A stretch of DNA of 64,000 bases from an uncultured Acidobacteriia bacterium (GCA_903909435.1 CAIVVT010000062.1:1-64000); one strand, 5' to 3'; positions 29,141 to 39,029 are shown, counted from the stretch's first letter. Numbers and translations are program-made. Notes: generated by a model not told the origin, from the letters alone.

Positions 29141-32100
29141 ATGCTCAGATTCTGTAGGTTCGCGCTACCCTGGTGCCTGCTCGCACTCCTCAGCATTTTC
29201 GGTAGTTGCACCCGCCGAGGCGGCACTGCCGAACTTGGCACCGTCAACAGCGGCGCTCAGCTGCGCAGCCTGCCCCCTGCGGAGGCCGTGCGAGGGTATC
29301 CTGTTCGCCTGCATGGGACTGTCACCTTTTACGACGAGCAATACCGCATCCTGACGGTGCAGGATGAAACCGGCGGCGTGTTCGTGGATCCCCGCGAGCA
29401 GGAGTTGGACAATCTCGTCCCGGGTGTGGCCGCCGACGTTGAAGGCTACAGCGGCTTTGAGGAATTCGACCCCGTCGTTATCAAACCAAAGATCCGCGCC
29501 GGGGCTCAGACCACCCTCCCCAATCCCCGCAAGGTCGCCCTCAGCCGTGTGCTCGATGGTTTCGAAGATTTCCAGTTCGTCGAGATTGCGGGCCGGCTGC
29601 AAAGCGTCTCATTGGTCAACAACGTCCATCTGCGGTTTGTAGTGCAGGCTCAAGCGCGGACATTGGAAGTGATTGTCTCGACGCAAAACCCGGTCCCCGA
29701 TTGGCCCGCCGGTACGGAGATTGTCGCTCGCGGTGTGGCCTTCGTATCCCGCGATGCTCAGGGCGTTCCTAACTCGGCAAGGCTGCACGTTTCCGGTTTC
29801 CAGGATCTGCAAGCTGCCGTGCCCGCGAAGTACTCGCCCCTCGCTCTGTCGGCGCCGGGTGCGGGACTGCCGCTATTGACGCAAGTAGATCAGTTGAAAC
29901 GCTTGAGTCCCGCCGAAGCCGGAAAGCGTTACCCGGTTCGAGTCAAAGGCGTGGTCAATCTACATAACCTGAAGTCGCAAACCGCTTTCTTCCAGGACGC
30001 CACCGGCGGTGTCTACGTCACCCTGAAGGAACCCGTGCTGCCCCGCGTCTCACCGGGGACAGTGGCCGAGGTGGAGGGCATCAGCCACCCGGGCGATTTC
30101 GCCCCGTCCATCCATCAGGCCAGGTTGCGCGTGATAGCTTCGGGCCGCATGTTCCCCCCGGTTGAGATTTCCCAACCGGATCAGTTAAGCCTGACGGCCG
30201 AAAACCGGTGGGCGCGAATTCGCGGCGTCGCGCGCAAAACCAGCAGCCTGTTGAACCCCGGCGTACAGATCGACCTGGAAGTGAAGGGGCAGCACTTCCC
30301 GGTCGATGTCATGGGCGGTCCACGCACCGAAAAAGACTCCCTGTGGATCGATGCGGAGCTGGAGGCCGAGGGCATTCTGGGCGCCCTGTTCGACGAGAAC
30401 CGGAGTCTTGAGGGGTTCCACTTGATCGTGCCCTCAAGGGAATTCGTCAAGCTGCTTCGGCCCGCCCCGGCGAACCCCTTCGCCAATGGCGCGGCAGTCC
30501 TGAGGCAGTTGTTCGAATTCAGTCTGGACCGGGATCCGCGGCACCGATTGAAAGTCGCGGGCACGGTTACCGCGTCGCGACTCGGAGGAAGTGTCTACAT
30601 TGCCGCCGGCAGCTCCTCGACCAGACTCCAAACCAGCGGTGTTCCCGGCCTGCGAGTGGGCGATAAGGTTGACGCGGTGGGCTTCCTTCCCCTGGGCGCC
30701 AGGATCCCAGTGCTGGAAGCCGCCGAACTGCGCGTCCTGGGGCCCGGCTCCCCGCAGAAGCCAGCTGACTCTAATGCGGAAGATCTGTTGACGGGGGCCA
30801 GCGACACGGGTCTGGTGCGGTTGGAGGGTCGCCTGATTGACCGCCGTCGAAGCTTCGGCGACGAGGTCCTGACGCTGCGCGCCGGGAAGTCCAGTTTCAC
30901 CGCCGTGCTTGAACAGCCGCAACCCGACCCGGCTTTCGACGCGCTGCGGCCAGGCAGCATGCTCGGACTGACGGGCGTGTGCGACATGCAATGGGACCCG
31001 ACGCACGTCCCGCCCGCTCCGGTGTCGTTCCGCCTCGTCCTGCGCTCGCCCGACGACGTGACAGTAGTCCGGCTTGCATCCTGGTGGACAGCCCGCAATA
31101 CGGCCGCCGTTCTGGCGGTCGTGTGCGCATTGGCGATTGTGGCCTTGGTCTGGGTCTTCACGTTGCAGCGCCGCGTGAACCGGCAAACCGCCCTGCTCGC
31201 GGCGAGACTCGAACGCGAGAACCAACTGCAGGCGCAACTGTCCGAGGCTCAAAAGCTGGAGACCGTGGGGCGACTCGCGGGCGGAGTGGCGCACGACTTC
31301 AACAACCTGCTGACGGTGATCAATGGCTACGGCGACCTGATCCTGACGCGCCTCGACAAAGTCAGTCCGCTAAGGCCACCGTTGGAACAAATACGCCGCG
31401 CGGGAGAGCGTGCTGCCGTTCTGACCCAGCAATTGCTGGGATTCAGCCGGAGGCAGGTGATCCAGCCGAAACCGGTCAATTTGAACACATTGGTTTCAGA
31501 GGCTCTCGGCATGCTCCAGCCGCTGCTCGGGGAGCGCATCCGGATCGAAACTGAACTGGACCCGACGCTGGATCACGTCTCGGCTGACCCGGTTCAAGTC
31601 GACCAGATTCTGATGAACCTCGCCGCCAATGCCCAGGATGCGATGCCGGACGGCGGAGCGCTCCGCATTCAGACACGGAACATCATGGTGGTCGGCCGGG
31701 GCGACAACGCTCCCGCGGAGCTTCCACCGGGCACGTACGTCATGCTCAGCGTCACGGATACCGGTGCCGGCATGAGCCCGGAGACACAGCAGCACATCTT
31801 CGAGCCGTTCTTCACAACAAAACCGAGGGGTAGGGGGACCGGGTTGGGGCTGGCCACTGTTTACGGCATCGTCAAGCAGAACGGCGGGTGGATCTTCGTC
31901 GAAAGCGAACTGGGCAAGGGAACCAGCTTCCAGATCTATCTGGCCGGCATCACCGGCCACACTGAGACATCCTCGGAGCGCGTTCATCCTTCATTTTCGG
32001 TAGGCTTCGAGTCACTGCTGGTCGTGGAAGACGAGGATGATGTGCGCAGCTTCGCGGTCGAAGTCCTCAAGTCGTGCGGCTACTCAGTGCTTGCGGCGGC

Positions 32101-32389
32101 GGACGCGGAATCCGCTCTCGAACTGGCCGGGAAGTGCACTCAGCCGATAGACCTGCTGTTGACCGACGTGGTGCTGCCAGGGATGAATGGCAGGCAGTTG
32201 GCCAAATGCATGAAGGCGAACCGCCCACACATGCAGGTGCTGTTTGCCTCGGGGTATGCGCAGGACGTCATCGCGGAGAATGGCATCCTCGAAGCTGGGA
32301 CCGACTACATCGCCAAGCCCTACGCACCGGCCGATCTCGCCGCAAAGGTGAAGGAGCTGCTTTCCAAGAGGCGGGATAATCCCGCGTAG
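29141..32389 (+). CDS. hybrid sensor histidine kinase with periplasmic OB-like repeats
   Basis: A 1082-residue protein from ATG 29141, with a signal ending in a lipobox-like FGSC (LLALLSIFGSC). The sensor part (residues ~40-640) contains at least two repeats of the form P-A-E-A-x-x-x-YPVR-x-x-G-x-V, D-x-TGGVxV and PG-x-x-A-x-VEG, suggesting OB-fold units. A membrane span lies near 652-672. HisKA (GGVAHDFNNLLTVI, His718), the ATPase domain (DTGAGMSPETQQHIFEPFFTTK) and a C-terminal receiver (LLLTDVVLPGM, Asp1009) follow. No separate response regulator is adjacent. The ligand is unknown. Confidence 0.9.
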   Translation: MLRFCRFALPWCLLALLSIFGSCTRRGGTAELGTVNSGAQLRSLPPAEAVRGYPVRLHGTVTFYDEQYRILTVQDETGGVFVDPREQELDNLVPGVAADVEGYSGFEEFDPVVIKPKIRAGAQTTLPNPRKVALSRVLDGFEDFQFVEIAGRLQSVSLVNNVHLRFVVQAQARTLEVIVSTQNPVPDWPAGTEIVARGVAFVSRDAQGVPNSARLHVSGFQDLQAAVPAKYSPLALSAPGAGLPLLTQVDQLKRLSPAEAGKRYPVRVKGVVNLHNLKSQTAFFQDATGGVYVTLKEPVLPRVSPGTVAEVEGISHPGDFAPSIHQARLRVIASGRMFPPVEISQPDQLSLTAENRWARIRGVARKTSSLLNPGVQIDLEVKGQHFPVDVMGGPRTEKDSLWIDAELEAEGILGALFDENRSLEGFHLIVPSREFVKLLRPAPANPFANGAAVLRQLFEFSLDRDPRHRLKVAGTVTASRLGGSVYIAAGSSSTRLQTSGVPGLRVGDKVDAVGFLPLGARIPVLEAAELRVLGPGSPQKPADSNAEDLLTGASDTGLVRLEGRLIDRRRSFGDEVLTLRAGKSSFTAVLEQPQPDPAFDALRPGSMLGLTGVCDMQWDPTHVPPAPVSFRLVLRSPDDVTVVRLASWWTARNTAAVLAVVCALAIVALVWVFTLQRRVNRQTALLAARLERENQLQAQLSEAQKLETVGRLAGGVAHDFNNLLTVINGYGDLILTRLDKVSPLRPPLEQIRRAGERAAVLTQQLLGFSRRQVIQPKPVNLNTLVSEALGMLQPLLGERIRIETELDPTLDHVSADPVQVDQILMNLAANAQDAMPDGGALRIQTRNIMVVGRGDNAPAELPPGTYVMLSVTDTGAGMSPETQQHIFEPFFTTKPRGRGTGLGLATVYGIVKQNGGWIFVESELGKGTSFQIYLAGITGHTETSSERVHPSFSVGFESLLVVEDEDDVRSFAVEVLKSCGYSVLAAADAESALELAGKCTQPIDLLLTDVVLPGMNGRQLAKCMKANRPHMQVLFASGYAQDVIAENGILEAGTDYIAKPYAPADLAAKVKELLSKRRDNPA

Positions 32390-32407
32390 CCGGGCTCAAC
32401 CGGCTGA

Positions 32408-32413
32408 TAGAAT
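32408..32413 (+). promoter_or_regulatory. extended -10 box of the GH51 gene
   Basis: TGATAGAAT at 32405-32413 is a good extended -10 (TGnTAGAAT), 15 bases before the start codon. GGAG at 32418-32421 is the RBS, so the leader is very short. Confidence 0.45.
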
Positions 32414-32428
32414 TGTCGGAGCTTTACC

Positions 32429-33994
<1,566 letters not shown>

Positions 33995-34016
33995 CTGACA
34001 CCACTTCCGCGCGGCG

Positions 34017-34040
34017 CGGGGCGGGAGGCCAACCGCCCCG
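34017..34040 (+). terminator. GC hairpin after the GH51 gene
   Basis: CGGGGCGG pairs perfectly with CCGCCCCG around an 8-base loop, 22 bases after the GH51 stop. No U-tract follows. Confidence 0.4.
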
Positions 34041-34088
34041 ATGTTACGATGAAGTTTCGCCGCCCGTCCGCGGCGCAAGAGGTTCTCG

Positions 34089-35225
34089 ATGCCCGCTTCC
34101 GCCACGCTCCGAAGCGTTCCGCTCCTCGATTTGCGTCCCATCCACGAGCCCATTAGAGCTGAGATTCTGGCCTCGCTGACCCGCGTGGTGGACTCGCAGC
34201 GCTTTATCCTGGGCGAGGACGTCGCCTTGCTCGAGCAGGAACTCGCCGCCTACTGCCAGGTCGAGCACGCCGTCACGTGCGGTTCGGGTTCCGACGCCCT
34301 TTTCCTGGCTCTGCTCGCCGCCGGCGTGCGCCACGGCGACCGCGTCGCAACCACGCCCTTTACCTTCTTCGCCTCGGCGGGCGCAATCGTGCGCGCGGGG
34401 GCTGTCCCGGTGTTCGTGGACATCGATCCGGCAACCTACAACATGGACCCGCGGCAATTGGAGGAATCCGCCCGGCGCGTGCCCCGGATCAAAGCGGTTA
34501 TGCCGGTGCACCTCTACGGCGGCGCGGCCGATATGGACCCGATTCTGGATATCGCGCGCAGGCGCGAGTGGAAGGTCATCGGAGACGCCGCACAGTCCAT
34601 TGGGGCCGAATACAAGGGCCGCGGCGTGGCGGCCTTCGGCGACGTGAATTGCTTCAGTTTCTTCCCGACCAAGAACCTCGGCGGCATGGGCGAGGGCGGC
34701 TTGTTGACGACGTCCGATGCCGCTACGGCGAAGCGCCTGGCGGGCCTGCGAGTGCATGGCTCGCATGTGCGCTATTACCACGAAGAGGTCGGCATCAATT
34801 CCCGCCTCGACACGCTGCAGGCCGCGATTTTGCGGGTCAAACTCAAGCACCTGCGCGCCTGGACCGGGCAGCGCCAGGCCAACGCGCGGCAGTACGGAGA
34901 ACTGCTGGGGGCCGGCACCCCCCTCGTCGCGCTGCCGCAGCCCGCCGTTTATCAGACCGGTCACGTCTATAACCAGTTCGTGGTGCGCTGCGCGCAGCGC
35001 GACGCCCTGCGCGCGTACCTTACCGATCATGGCGTGGGCAGCGAAGTTTATTACCCGCTGCCGCTGCACCAGCAGTCCTGTTTCCAGGATTTGGGCTACC
35101 TCGCCGGCGACTTCCCGATAAGCGAAAAGGCAGCCCGCGAAGTGCTCGCGCTGCCCGTCTATCCCGGACTCTCGCGCGACGATCTGACCTATGTAGCCGA
35201 ATTGCTGACCAAGTTCCAGGGGTGA
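34089..35225 (+). CDS. DegT/DnrJ/EryC1/StrS-family aminotransferase
   Basis: A 378-residue PLP aminotransferase. VPLLDLRPIHEPIR opens it, GSGSDALFLAL binds the cofactor phosphate, VIGDAAQSIGAEY carries the Asp, and FSFFPTKNLGGMGEGG holds the Schiff-base Lys. The family converts keto-sugars on nucleotide carriers to amino-sugars for polysaccharides or natural products. AAGAGG lies 6 bases before ATG. No other nucleotide-sugar gene is adjacent, so the pathway cannot be named. Confidence 0.92.
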   Translation: MPASATLRSVPLLDLRPIHEPIRAEILASLTRVVDSQRFILGEDVALLEQELAAYCQVEHAVTCGSGSDALFLALLAAGVRHGDRVATTPFTFFASAGAIVRAGAVPVFVDIDPATYNMDPRQLEESARRVPRIKAVMPVHLYGGAADMDPILDIARRREWKVIGDAAQSIGAEYKGRGVAAFGDVNCFSFFPTKNLGGMGEGGLLTTSDAATAKRLAGLRVHGSHVRYYHEEVGINSRLDTLQAAILRVKLKHLRAWTGQRQANARQYGELLGAGTPLVALPQPAVYQTGHVYNQFVVRCAQRDALRAYLTDHGVGSEVYYPLPLHQQSCFQDLGYLAGDFPISEKAAREVLALPVYPGLSRDDLTYVAELLTKFQG

Positions 35226-35381
35226 TCCGATTGGTGCCCGGCACGCAACGGTTTCGCCCGCCGGCACCGGACCGCGGCTGAAAAGAGCGGTCAAGTTTGC
35301 GGATTTCCACCGTGGATTCACGGTGGATTCACCGTGGGTCTTCCGTCCCGGCACCGGTCCGCGACCGGGCCGAACCGGGCA
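35226..35381. repeat. intergenic repeat with alternating hairpins
   Basis: A convergent intergenic stretch. CCGGCACCGG(A/T)CCGCG occurs twice in direct orientation (near 35259 and 35349). Between the copies, CCACCGTG (35307), CACGGTGG (35319) and CACCGTGG (35330) alternate, so two mutually exclusive hairpins can form. The left part (GCACCG...AGAGCGGTCAAGT) resembles the ends of the inverted repeat at 37906-38149. Confidence 0.6.
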
Positions 35382-35807
35382 CTATCCCTGTTTGGGCAGT
35401 TCGAAGTTCAACGCCCACTGAATGCCAAATTGGTCGGTGAGCGTTCCGAAGTGCGCGTTCCAGAATGTGTCCTGCAGCGGCATTGTGACCTGGCCGTCTT
35501 CACTCAGAGCGGCGAACAGCCTCTCTGTTTCCTCAAGGCTCTCGCAATACAGGAAGACGGAGAAGTTGTTGCCAGACTGCAAGGGCGTTCCACGCAGAGT
35601 ATCCGATGCCATCAGGAGTCGTCTTCCCTTCGACAGCGTGGAGTGCATGATCCTGTCGTTAACCGCATCAGCCGCAATGTTAGGCAAATCGGCTGGCGCC
35701 TTTGAAAACGGCAGGAGATACAACTCCGCATCAAGGCATTTGGCGTAGAATTCCATCGCCTGGCGACAGTTTCCATCGAAAGTCAGATAAGTAACGACGT
35801 CTTTCAT
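35382..35807 (-). CDS. VOC-family (PhnB-like) protein
   Basis: A 141-residue protein from ATG 35807 (MKDVVTYLTFDGNCRQAMEFY). It has the glyoxalase/bleomycin-resistance fold pattern of PhnB-like proteins: FDGNCRQAMEFYAKCLDAEL, HSTLSKGRRLLMASD, GNNFSVFLYCES and FWNAHFGTLTDQFGIQW. These are often annotated as 3-demethylubiquinone-like proteins, but the reaction is usually unknown. It is last in a same-strand run after the beta-propeller, MoaD-like and DoxX genes. Confidence 0.85.
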   Translation of the reverse strand: MKDVVTYLTFDGNCRQAMEFYAKCLDAELYLLPFSKAPADLPNIAADAVNDRIMHSTLSKGRRLLMASDTLRGTPLQSGNNFSVFLYCESLEETERLFAALSEDGQVTMPLQDTFWNAHFGTLTDQFGIQWALNFELPKQG

Positions 35808-35843
35808 TGCTTCCCCCCATGCCACCTCAAGTGGAGGCGCATT

Positions 35844-36251
35844 CTAGCTCTTGAGCGGGATCAGTGCAGGCAGTCGGCGATCACGCAGGTACAGCCCGCC
35901 CCACGCGAGGATTCCGAAATAGACCGGAAACAGGGTGTGGCTGAAGAGCGGATCGCCGATGCGCACGTGAGTCGCGACGGCACCGCCAAGATACCCAGTC
36001 AATAGAATGGCGCCAAGTACGGAAGTACGGGGGATTACGTAAAGCAATGTGCAGACGAGTAGGACCCAGCCAATCCAGAACATGCTGCCCTCCGGGAAGC
36101 CGGCCTTCTTGCTTCCTTCAACCACCACAGGCAGCATCATAACCCTCATGACCCCATCCATGATCAGGAAAGCCGCAATTAATCCGCTGAAGATGCGGCC
36201 AGTCCAGAGTCTTGACTTGGAAACCGGACCCGGTTCTGCGCTCGGTTGCAT
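35844..36251 (-). CDS. DoxX-family membrane protein
   Basis: A 135-residue protein with four predicted membrane spans (residues ~18-38, 56-74, 80-97, 103-122). LLTGYLGGAVATHVRIGDPLFSHTLFPVYFG is typical of DoxX-like proteins (short stretches LLTGYLGGAVATHVR and FPVYFGILAWGGLYLR are the clearest). The family is linked loosely to thiosulfate or redox stress functions. It lies 36 bases before the VOC gene. Confidence 0.85.
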   Translation of the reverse strand: MQPSAEPGPVSKSRLWTGRIFSGLIAAFLIMDGVMRVMMLPVVVEGSKKAGFPEGSMFWIGWVLLVCTLLYVIPRTSVLGAILLTGYLGGAVATHVRIGDPLFSHTLFPVYFGILAWGGLYLRDRRLPALIPLKS

Positions 36252-36314
36252 GAATTATTCCTTTCAAATCCCGACACTCGAGCTTATAGCGACAATCTGA
36301 ACCAGTCCCACCTA

Positions 36315-36611
36315 CTATCCGCCCGCGATGGCTCCGACTACCAGAAACAACTCCGCTCCCGAAGCGACCGCCTCCGGCAAGGGTTCGTCGGCGGACCCGT
36401 AGGACAGATCCTCCTCGCAGGCGAAGAATCTCACGAACGGGCGCCGCTGGCGGGTCGTCTGGTCGCGCATGGTCCCGCGTAGCGCCGGGTACTTGGTCTC
36501 GATTGCATCGAGCAACGAACTCACCGTGACCCGGTCTTCAACCTCGACCTGAACTTCGCCCGTGACGCGCGCCAGGGTCCGCAAGTGCTGCGGCAGCAGA
36601 ACCCGGATCAT
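36315..36611 (-). CDS. MoaD/ThiS-family ubiquitin-like protein
   Basis: A 98-residue protein from ATG 36611 (MIRVLLPQHLRTLARVTGEV). It has the beta-grasp pattern with VSSLLDAIETKYPALRG and ends in VVGAIAGG. The C-terminal Gly-Gly is the site adenylated and thiocarboxylated in MoaD/ThiS sulfur carriers. It follows the beta-propeller gene by 7 bases and must be co-expressed. No molybdopterin or thiamine genes are near, so it probably serves another sulfur-transfer or conjugation role. Confidence 0.85.
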   Translation of the reverse strand: MIRVLLPQHLRTLARVTGEVQVEVEDRVTVSSLLDAIETKYPALRGTMRDQTTRQRRPFVRFFACEEDLSYGSADEPLPEAVASGAELFLVVGAIAGG

Positions 36612-36618
36612 GGCTGGA

Positions 36619-37734
36619 TTACTGCAGCGTCTGGACCTCGACCGAATAGACGGCCGGCAGGTCGTGTACGATCGGCGCCCAGTTGTCCCCGGCATCCGCT
36701 GAGGCGTAAACCTGCCCGCCAGTGGTCCCAAAGTAGACGCCGCAGGAGTCCAGCGAGTCGATCGCCATCGCGTCGCGCAGCACGTTGACGTAGCAGTTGC
36801 TTTGCGGCAGCCCCTTCGTAAGCGGCTCCCACTCGTTCCCGCCTGTCCGGCTGCGGTACACCCGCAGTTGCCCGTCGATGGGGAAGTGCTCCGAATCGCT
36901 CTTGATCGGGACGACGTAAATCGTCTCTGGCTCGTGCGCGTGGACGTCGATCACGAAGCCGAAATCAGTCGGCAGATTGCCGCTGACCTCGTGCCACGAG
37001 TCGCCTGCGTCGTCCGAGCGCATCACGTCCCAGTGCTTCTGCATGAACAACACGTCCGGCCGCGATCCGTGCAGGGCGATACGGTGCACACAGTGCCCTA
37101 CTGGAGCGTCCGGGTCAGGCATGTGCTCTGACCGCAAACCCCGGTTGATGGGACGCCAAGTCTCGCCGCCATCGTCAGAGCGGAAGGCCCCTGCGGCCGA
37201 AATTGCGATGTAGATCCGCTGCGAATTCAGCGGATCCAGAAGAATTGTGTGCAAGCCCATTCCGCCGGCTCCAGGCTGCCACTGCGAACCAGTGCCGTGG
37301 GTGCGCAATCCGGACAGTTCAACCCAGTTCATCCCGCCGTCGGTCGAACGGAATAGCGCCGCGTCCTCAACTCCCGCATAGACCGTGTCCGGGTCGGTGA
37401 GCGACGGTTCGAGGTGCCAGACCCGCTTGAATTCCCAGGGGTGCGGCGTACCGTCATACCACATGTGCGTGCCCGTCACGCCGTCGTAGGCGAACTTGTT
37501 ACCCACCGGCTGCCAGGTTTTGCCACCGTCGTCAGAACGTTGAATCACCTGTCCGAACCAACCGCTGGTTTGAGACGCGTACAGCCGGTTTGGATCGACG
37601 GGCGATCCCTTCACGTGGTACATCTCCCAACCCGCGAAGTGCGGGCCGCTGACATCCCATTTCTCCCGCTTTCCGTCGGACTCCAGGACGAACGCGCCCT
37701 TCTTCGTACCAACCAGGACTCGTACCTTGCTCAC
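36619..37734 (-). CDS. BNR-repeat beta-propeller protein (sialidase/VPS10-like)
   Basis: A 371-residue protein from GTG 37734 ([19 protein letters not shown]), supported by AAGGAG 6 bases upstream; the longer open frame to 37956 lacks family-like sequence. Asp-box/BNR repeats recur: [32 protein letters not shown] and SADAGDNW, giving a beta-propeller as in exo-alpha-sialidases and photosystem-assembly-like proteins. No signal peptide is visible, so it acts in the cytoplasm, and true sialidase activity is unlikely. Its close pairing with a MoaD-like gene is the notable feature. Confidence 0.85.
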   Translation of the reverse strand: MSKVRVLVGTKKGAFVLESDGKREKWDVSGPHFAGWEMYHVKGSPVDPNRLYASQTSGWFGQVIQRSDDGGKTWQPVGNKFAYDGVTGTHMWYDGTPHPWEFKRVWHLEPSLTDPDTVYAGVEDAALFRSTDGGMNWVELSGLRTHGTGSQWQPGAGGMGLHTILLDPLNSQRIYIAISAAGAFRSDDGGETWRPINRGLRSEHMPDPDAPVGHCVHRIALHGSRPDVLFMQKHWDVMRSDDAGDSWHEVSGNLPTDFGFVIDVHAHEPETIYVVPIKSDSEHFPIDGQLRVYRSRTGGNEWEPLTKGLPQSNCYVNVLRDAMAIDSLDSCGVYFGTTGGQVYASADAGDNWAPIVHDLPAVYSVEVQTLQ

Positions 37735-37905
37735 GGGTGACTCCTTCGCCGTTCCTTTCCCATCTTCAGCATATTGCTGCAATCCGTACTTTGTTTTCAA
37801 GAGGATTTTGGCGAGTTTACAGAAACGGCGCTGCCTTGGTGCCTGAGGCCGGTCCGTGCCTGTTTGCAGAGCCTCGGGACCACCCCGGACCGCAGGATTT
37901 GCTCC

Positions 37906-38149
37906 CCAGCACCGAGCCACGAACGACAGAGAGTGGTCAAGTCCGCTAACCGGCACTTCATTGTCGCGCTTGCCCAGAAAAGGAGCCTGCGATCCACCAC
38001 TCCCTCACGGTCTTGACCACTTCGGGTCGGAACCACGACCGTCAGGGAGTGGTAGGTAGCCGGAGCGTCTCCAGAACTGTTGCGAAGACGAGAGTGTAGT
38101 GCGAGTTGGACGACTTGACTACTCTCTGTCGTTCGTGGCTCGGTGCTGG
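37906..38149. repeat. long imperfect inverted repeat (hairpin element)
   Basis: The outer ~38 bases are nearly perfect inverted copies: 37906-37944 reads CCAGCACCGAGCCACGAACG then ACAGAGAGTGGTCAAGT, and its complement ends at 38149 with only a couple of differences. Inner parts also pair (CCACCACTCCCTCACGGTC against GACCGTCAGGGAGTGGTAGG), so each arm is roughly 105-115 bases. A related single end lies at 35259. It may be a MITE or REP-like family, or a decayed pair of insertions. Confidence 0.75.
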
Positions 38150-38236
38150 ATTGGCAGGAGGCCTTTGGCCCGCGCTGCGCCAGGTTGGAAGTAGACGCGG
38201 AATCGCCATTTTCAAGGGCGAGGGAGGGTTTGGCCT

Positions 38237-38336
38237 GAATGCCAAAACCGTAACTATTTACGGTCTTCTCAGAATTAGCTTTTTAGATTCAACGACTTGC
38301 AAAACGAAACCGTAAGATCTTACGGTTTCGGCATTC
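38237..38336. repeat. AT-rich element with 17-base terminal inverted repeats
   Basis: GAATGCCAAAACCGTAA at 38237-38253 is matched in inverse by TTACGGTTTCGGCATTC at 38320-38336 with one mismatch. The interior is clearly AT-rich against a GC-rich background. Two smaller hairpins lie inside it (38247-38264 and 38305-38330). No transposase is encoded. Confidence 0.65.
38301..38330 (-). terminator. intrinsic terminator after the EF-P family gene
   Basis: A perfect 26-base palindrome at 38305-38330 (13-base arms, centre AGATCT) is followed on the minus strand by TTTT (38304-38301). It is about 124 bases past the stop codon. A second hairpin, ACCGTAA-CTAT-TTACGGT at 38247-38264, follows with a short T-run. 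Confidence 0.6.
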
Positions 38337-38453
38337 GTCCCCCCACTCCTCGGCGCACCAGGACGGCGGTTGGCTCGCCCCGCTGGTCCCAGGCCCGGCG
38401 AACGGATTGGGCGCGTTTTGAATCGGAACTTCCGGCGGCCACCCGCTCCGGAC

Positions 38454-39029
38454 TCAGGCTCGCCCGGCGAACGTGCGGCTCTCCGTCGCCACTTTGACCT
38501 TCTCGCCCTCTTTTATGAACAGGGGAACACGGATCTCGAGACCTGTCTGCAGCTTGGCGGGCTTGGTCACACTGCCGCTAGAGGTATCGCCCCGCACCCC
38601 CGGCTCGGCGGAGGTGATTGTCAATTCCACGTATATGGGCAATTCCAGGCCGATGGGATTGCCGTTGTACTTGAGCAGCTTGACCTGGGTACCTTCAACC
38701 AGCAGGTCGAGCGCGTCTCCGATCACCGCTTCGGCTAGGGTCAGGGTCTCGTAGCTTTCCTCATCCAGGAAGTTGGAGCCGCTGCTGTCGCTGTAAAGAT
38801 AGGACGCGGGGACCAACACCAGGTCCGGCTCCCTGAACTTCTCGCCCGCTTTGAAGGTCTTATCGAACACCGCATTCGTGAGCAGGTTGCGCATCTTGAT
38901 ACGCACTAGCGTCTGGCCGCCTCGCGCGGTAGGCGTGCTGACTTCCACCTCCAGGCAACTGAAGGGGGTGTCGTCGATCTCAAAAACGGTCTTGCGCTTG
39001 ACGTCGATCGCATCGATTAATACAGCCAT
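38454..39029 (-). CDS. elongation factor P family protein with EfpL/YeiP-like tip
   Basis: A 191-residue protein with the three EF-P domains. Domain I has a tip STPTARGGQTLVRIKM (Arg36), which matches the SPTARG loop of YeiP/EfpL rather than the PGKG loop of classical EF-P. Domains II and III read YETLTLAEAVIGDALDLLVEG and AEPGVRGDTSSGSVTKPAKLQTG, as in EF-P. It binds near the ribosomal E site and relieves stalling at proline stretches. An RBS-compatible start MAVLIDAID is used. No EpmA, EarP or other modifying enzyme is adjacent. Confidence 0.88.
   Translation of the reverse strand: MAVLIDAIDVKRKTVFEIDDTPFSCLEVEVSTPTARGGQTLVRIKMRNLLTNAVFDKTFKAGEKFREPDLVLVPASYLYSDSSGSNFLDEESYETLTLAEAVIGDALDLLVEGTQVKLLKYNGNPIGLELPIYVELTITSAEPGVRGDTSSGSVTKPAKLQTGLEIRVPLFIKEGEKVKVATESRTFAGRA

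Larger units (their letters stand above)
37735..38453. other. 719-base gene-free region rich in inverted repeats
   Basis: No convincing gene lies here. It holds a ~244-base imperfect long hairpin (37906-38149), an AT-rich ~100-base element with terminal inverted repeats (38237-38336) and the terminator of the EF-P gene. Short open frames here (for example, ones reading [12 protein letters not shown] in both arms) are translations of the repeat. Confidence 0.7.

Noticed and set aside
35307-35337. Short alternating repeats as a CRISPR array
   Set aside because: Units of 8 bases with 3-4 base spacers are far too short, and no cas gene is present.
36619-37956. Longer form of the beta-propeller protein starting at 37956
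   Set aside because: The extra ~74 residues are not family-like, while GTG 37734 has a well-placed AAGGAG.
37774-38245. Short open frames sharing [12 protein letters not shown] on opposite strands
   Set aside because: They are translations of the two arms of the inverted repeat, not genes.
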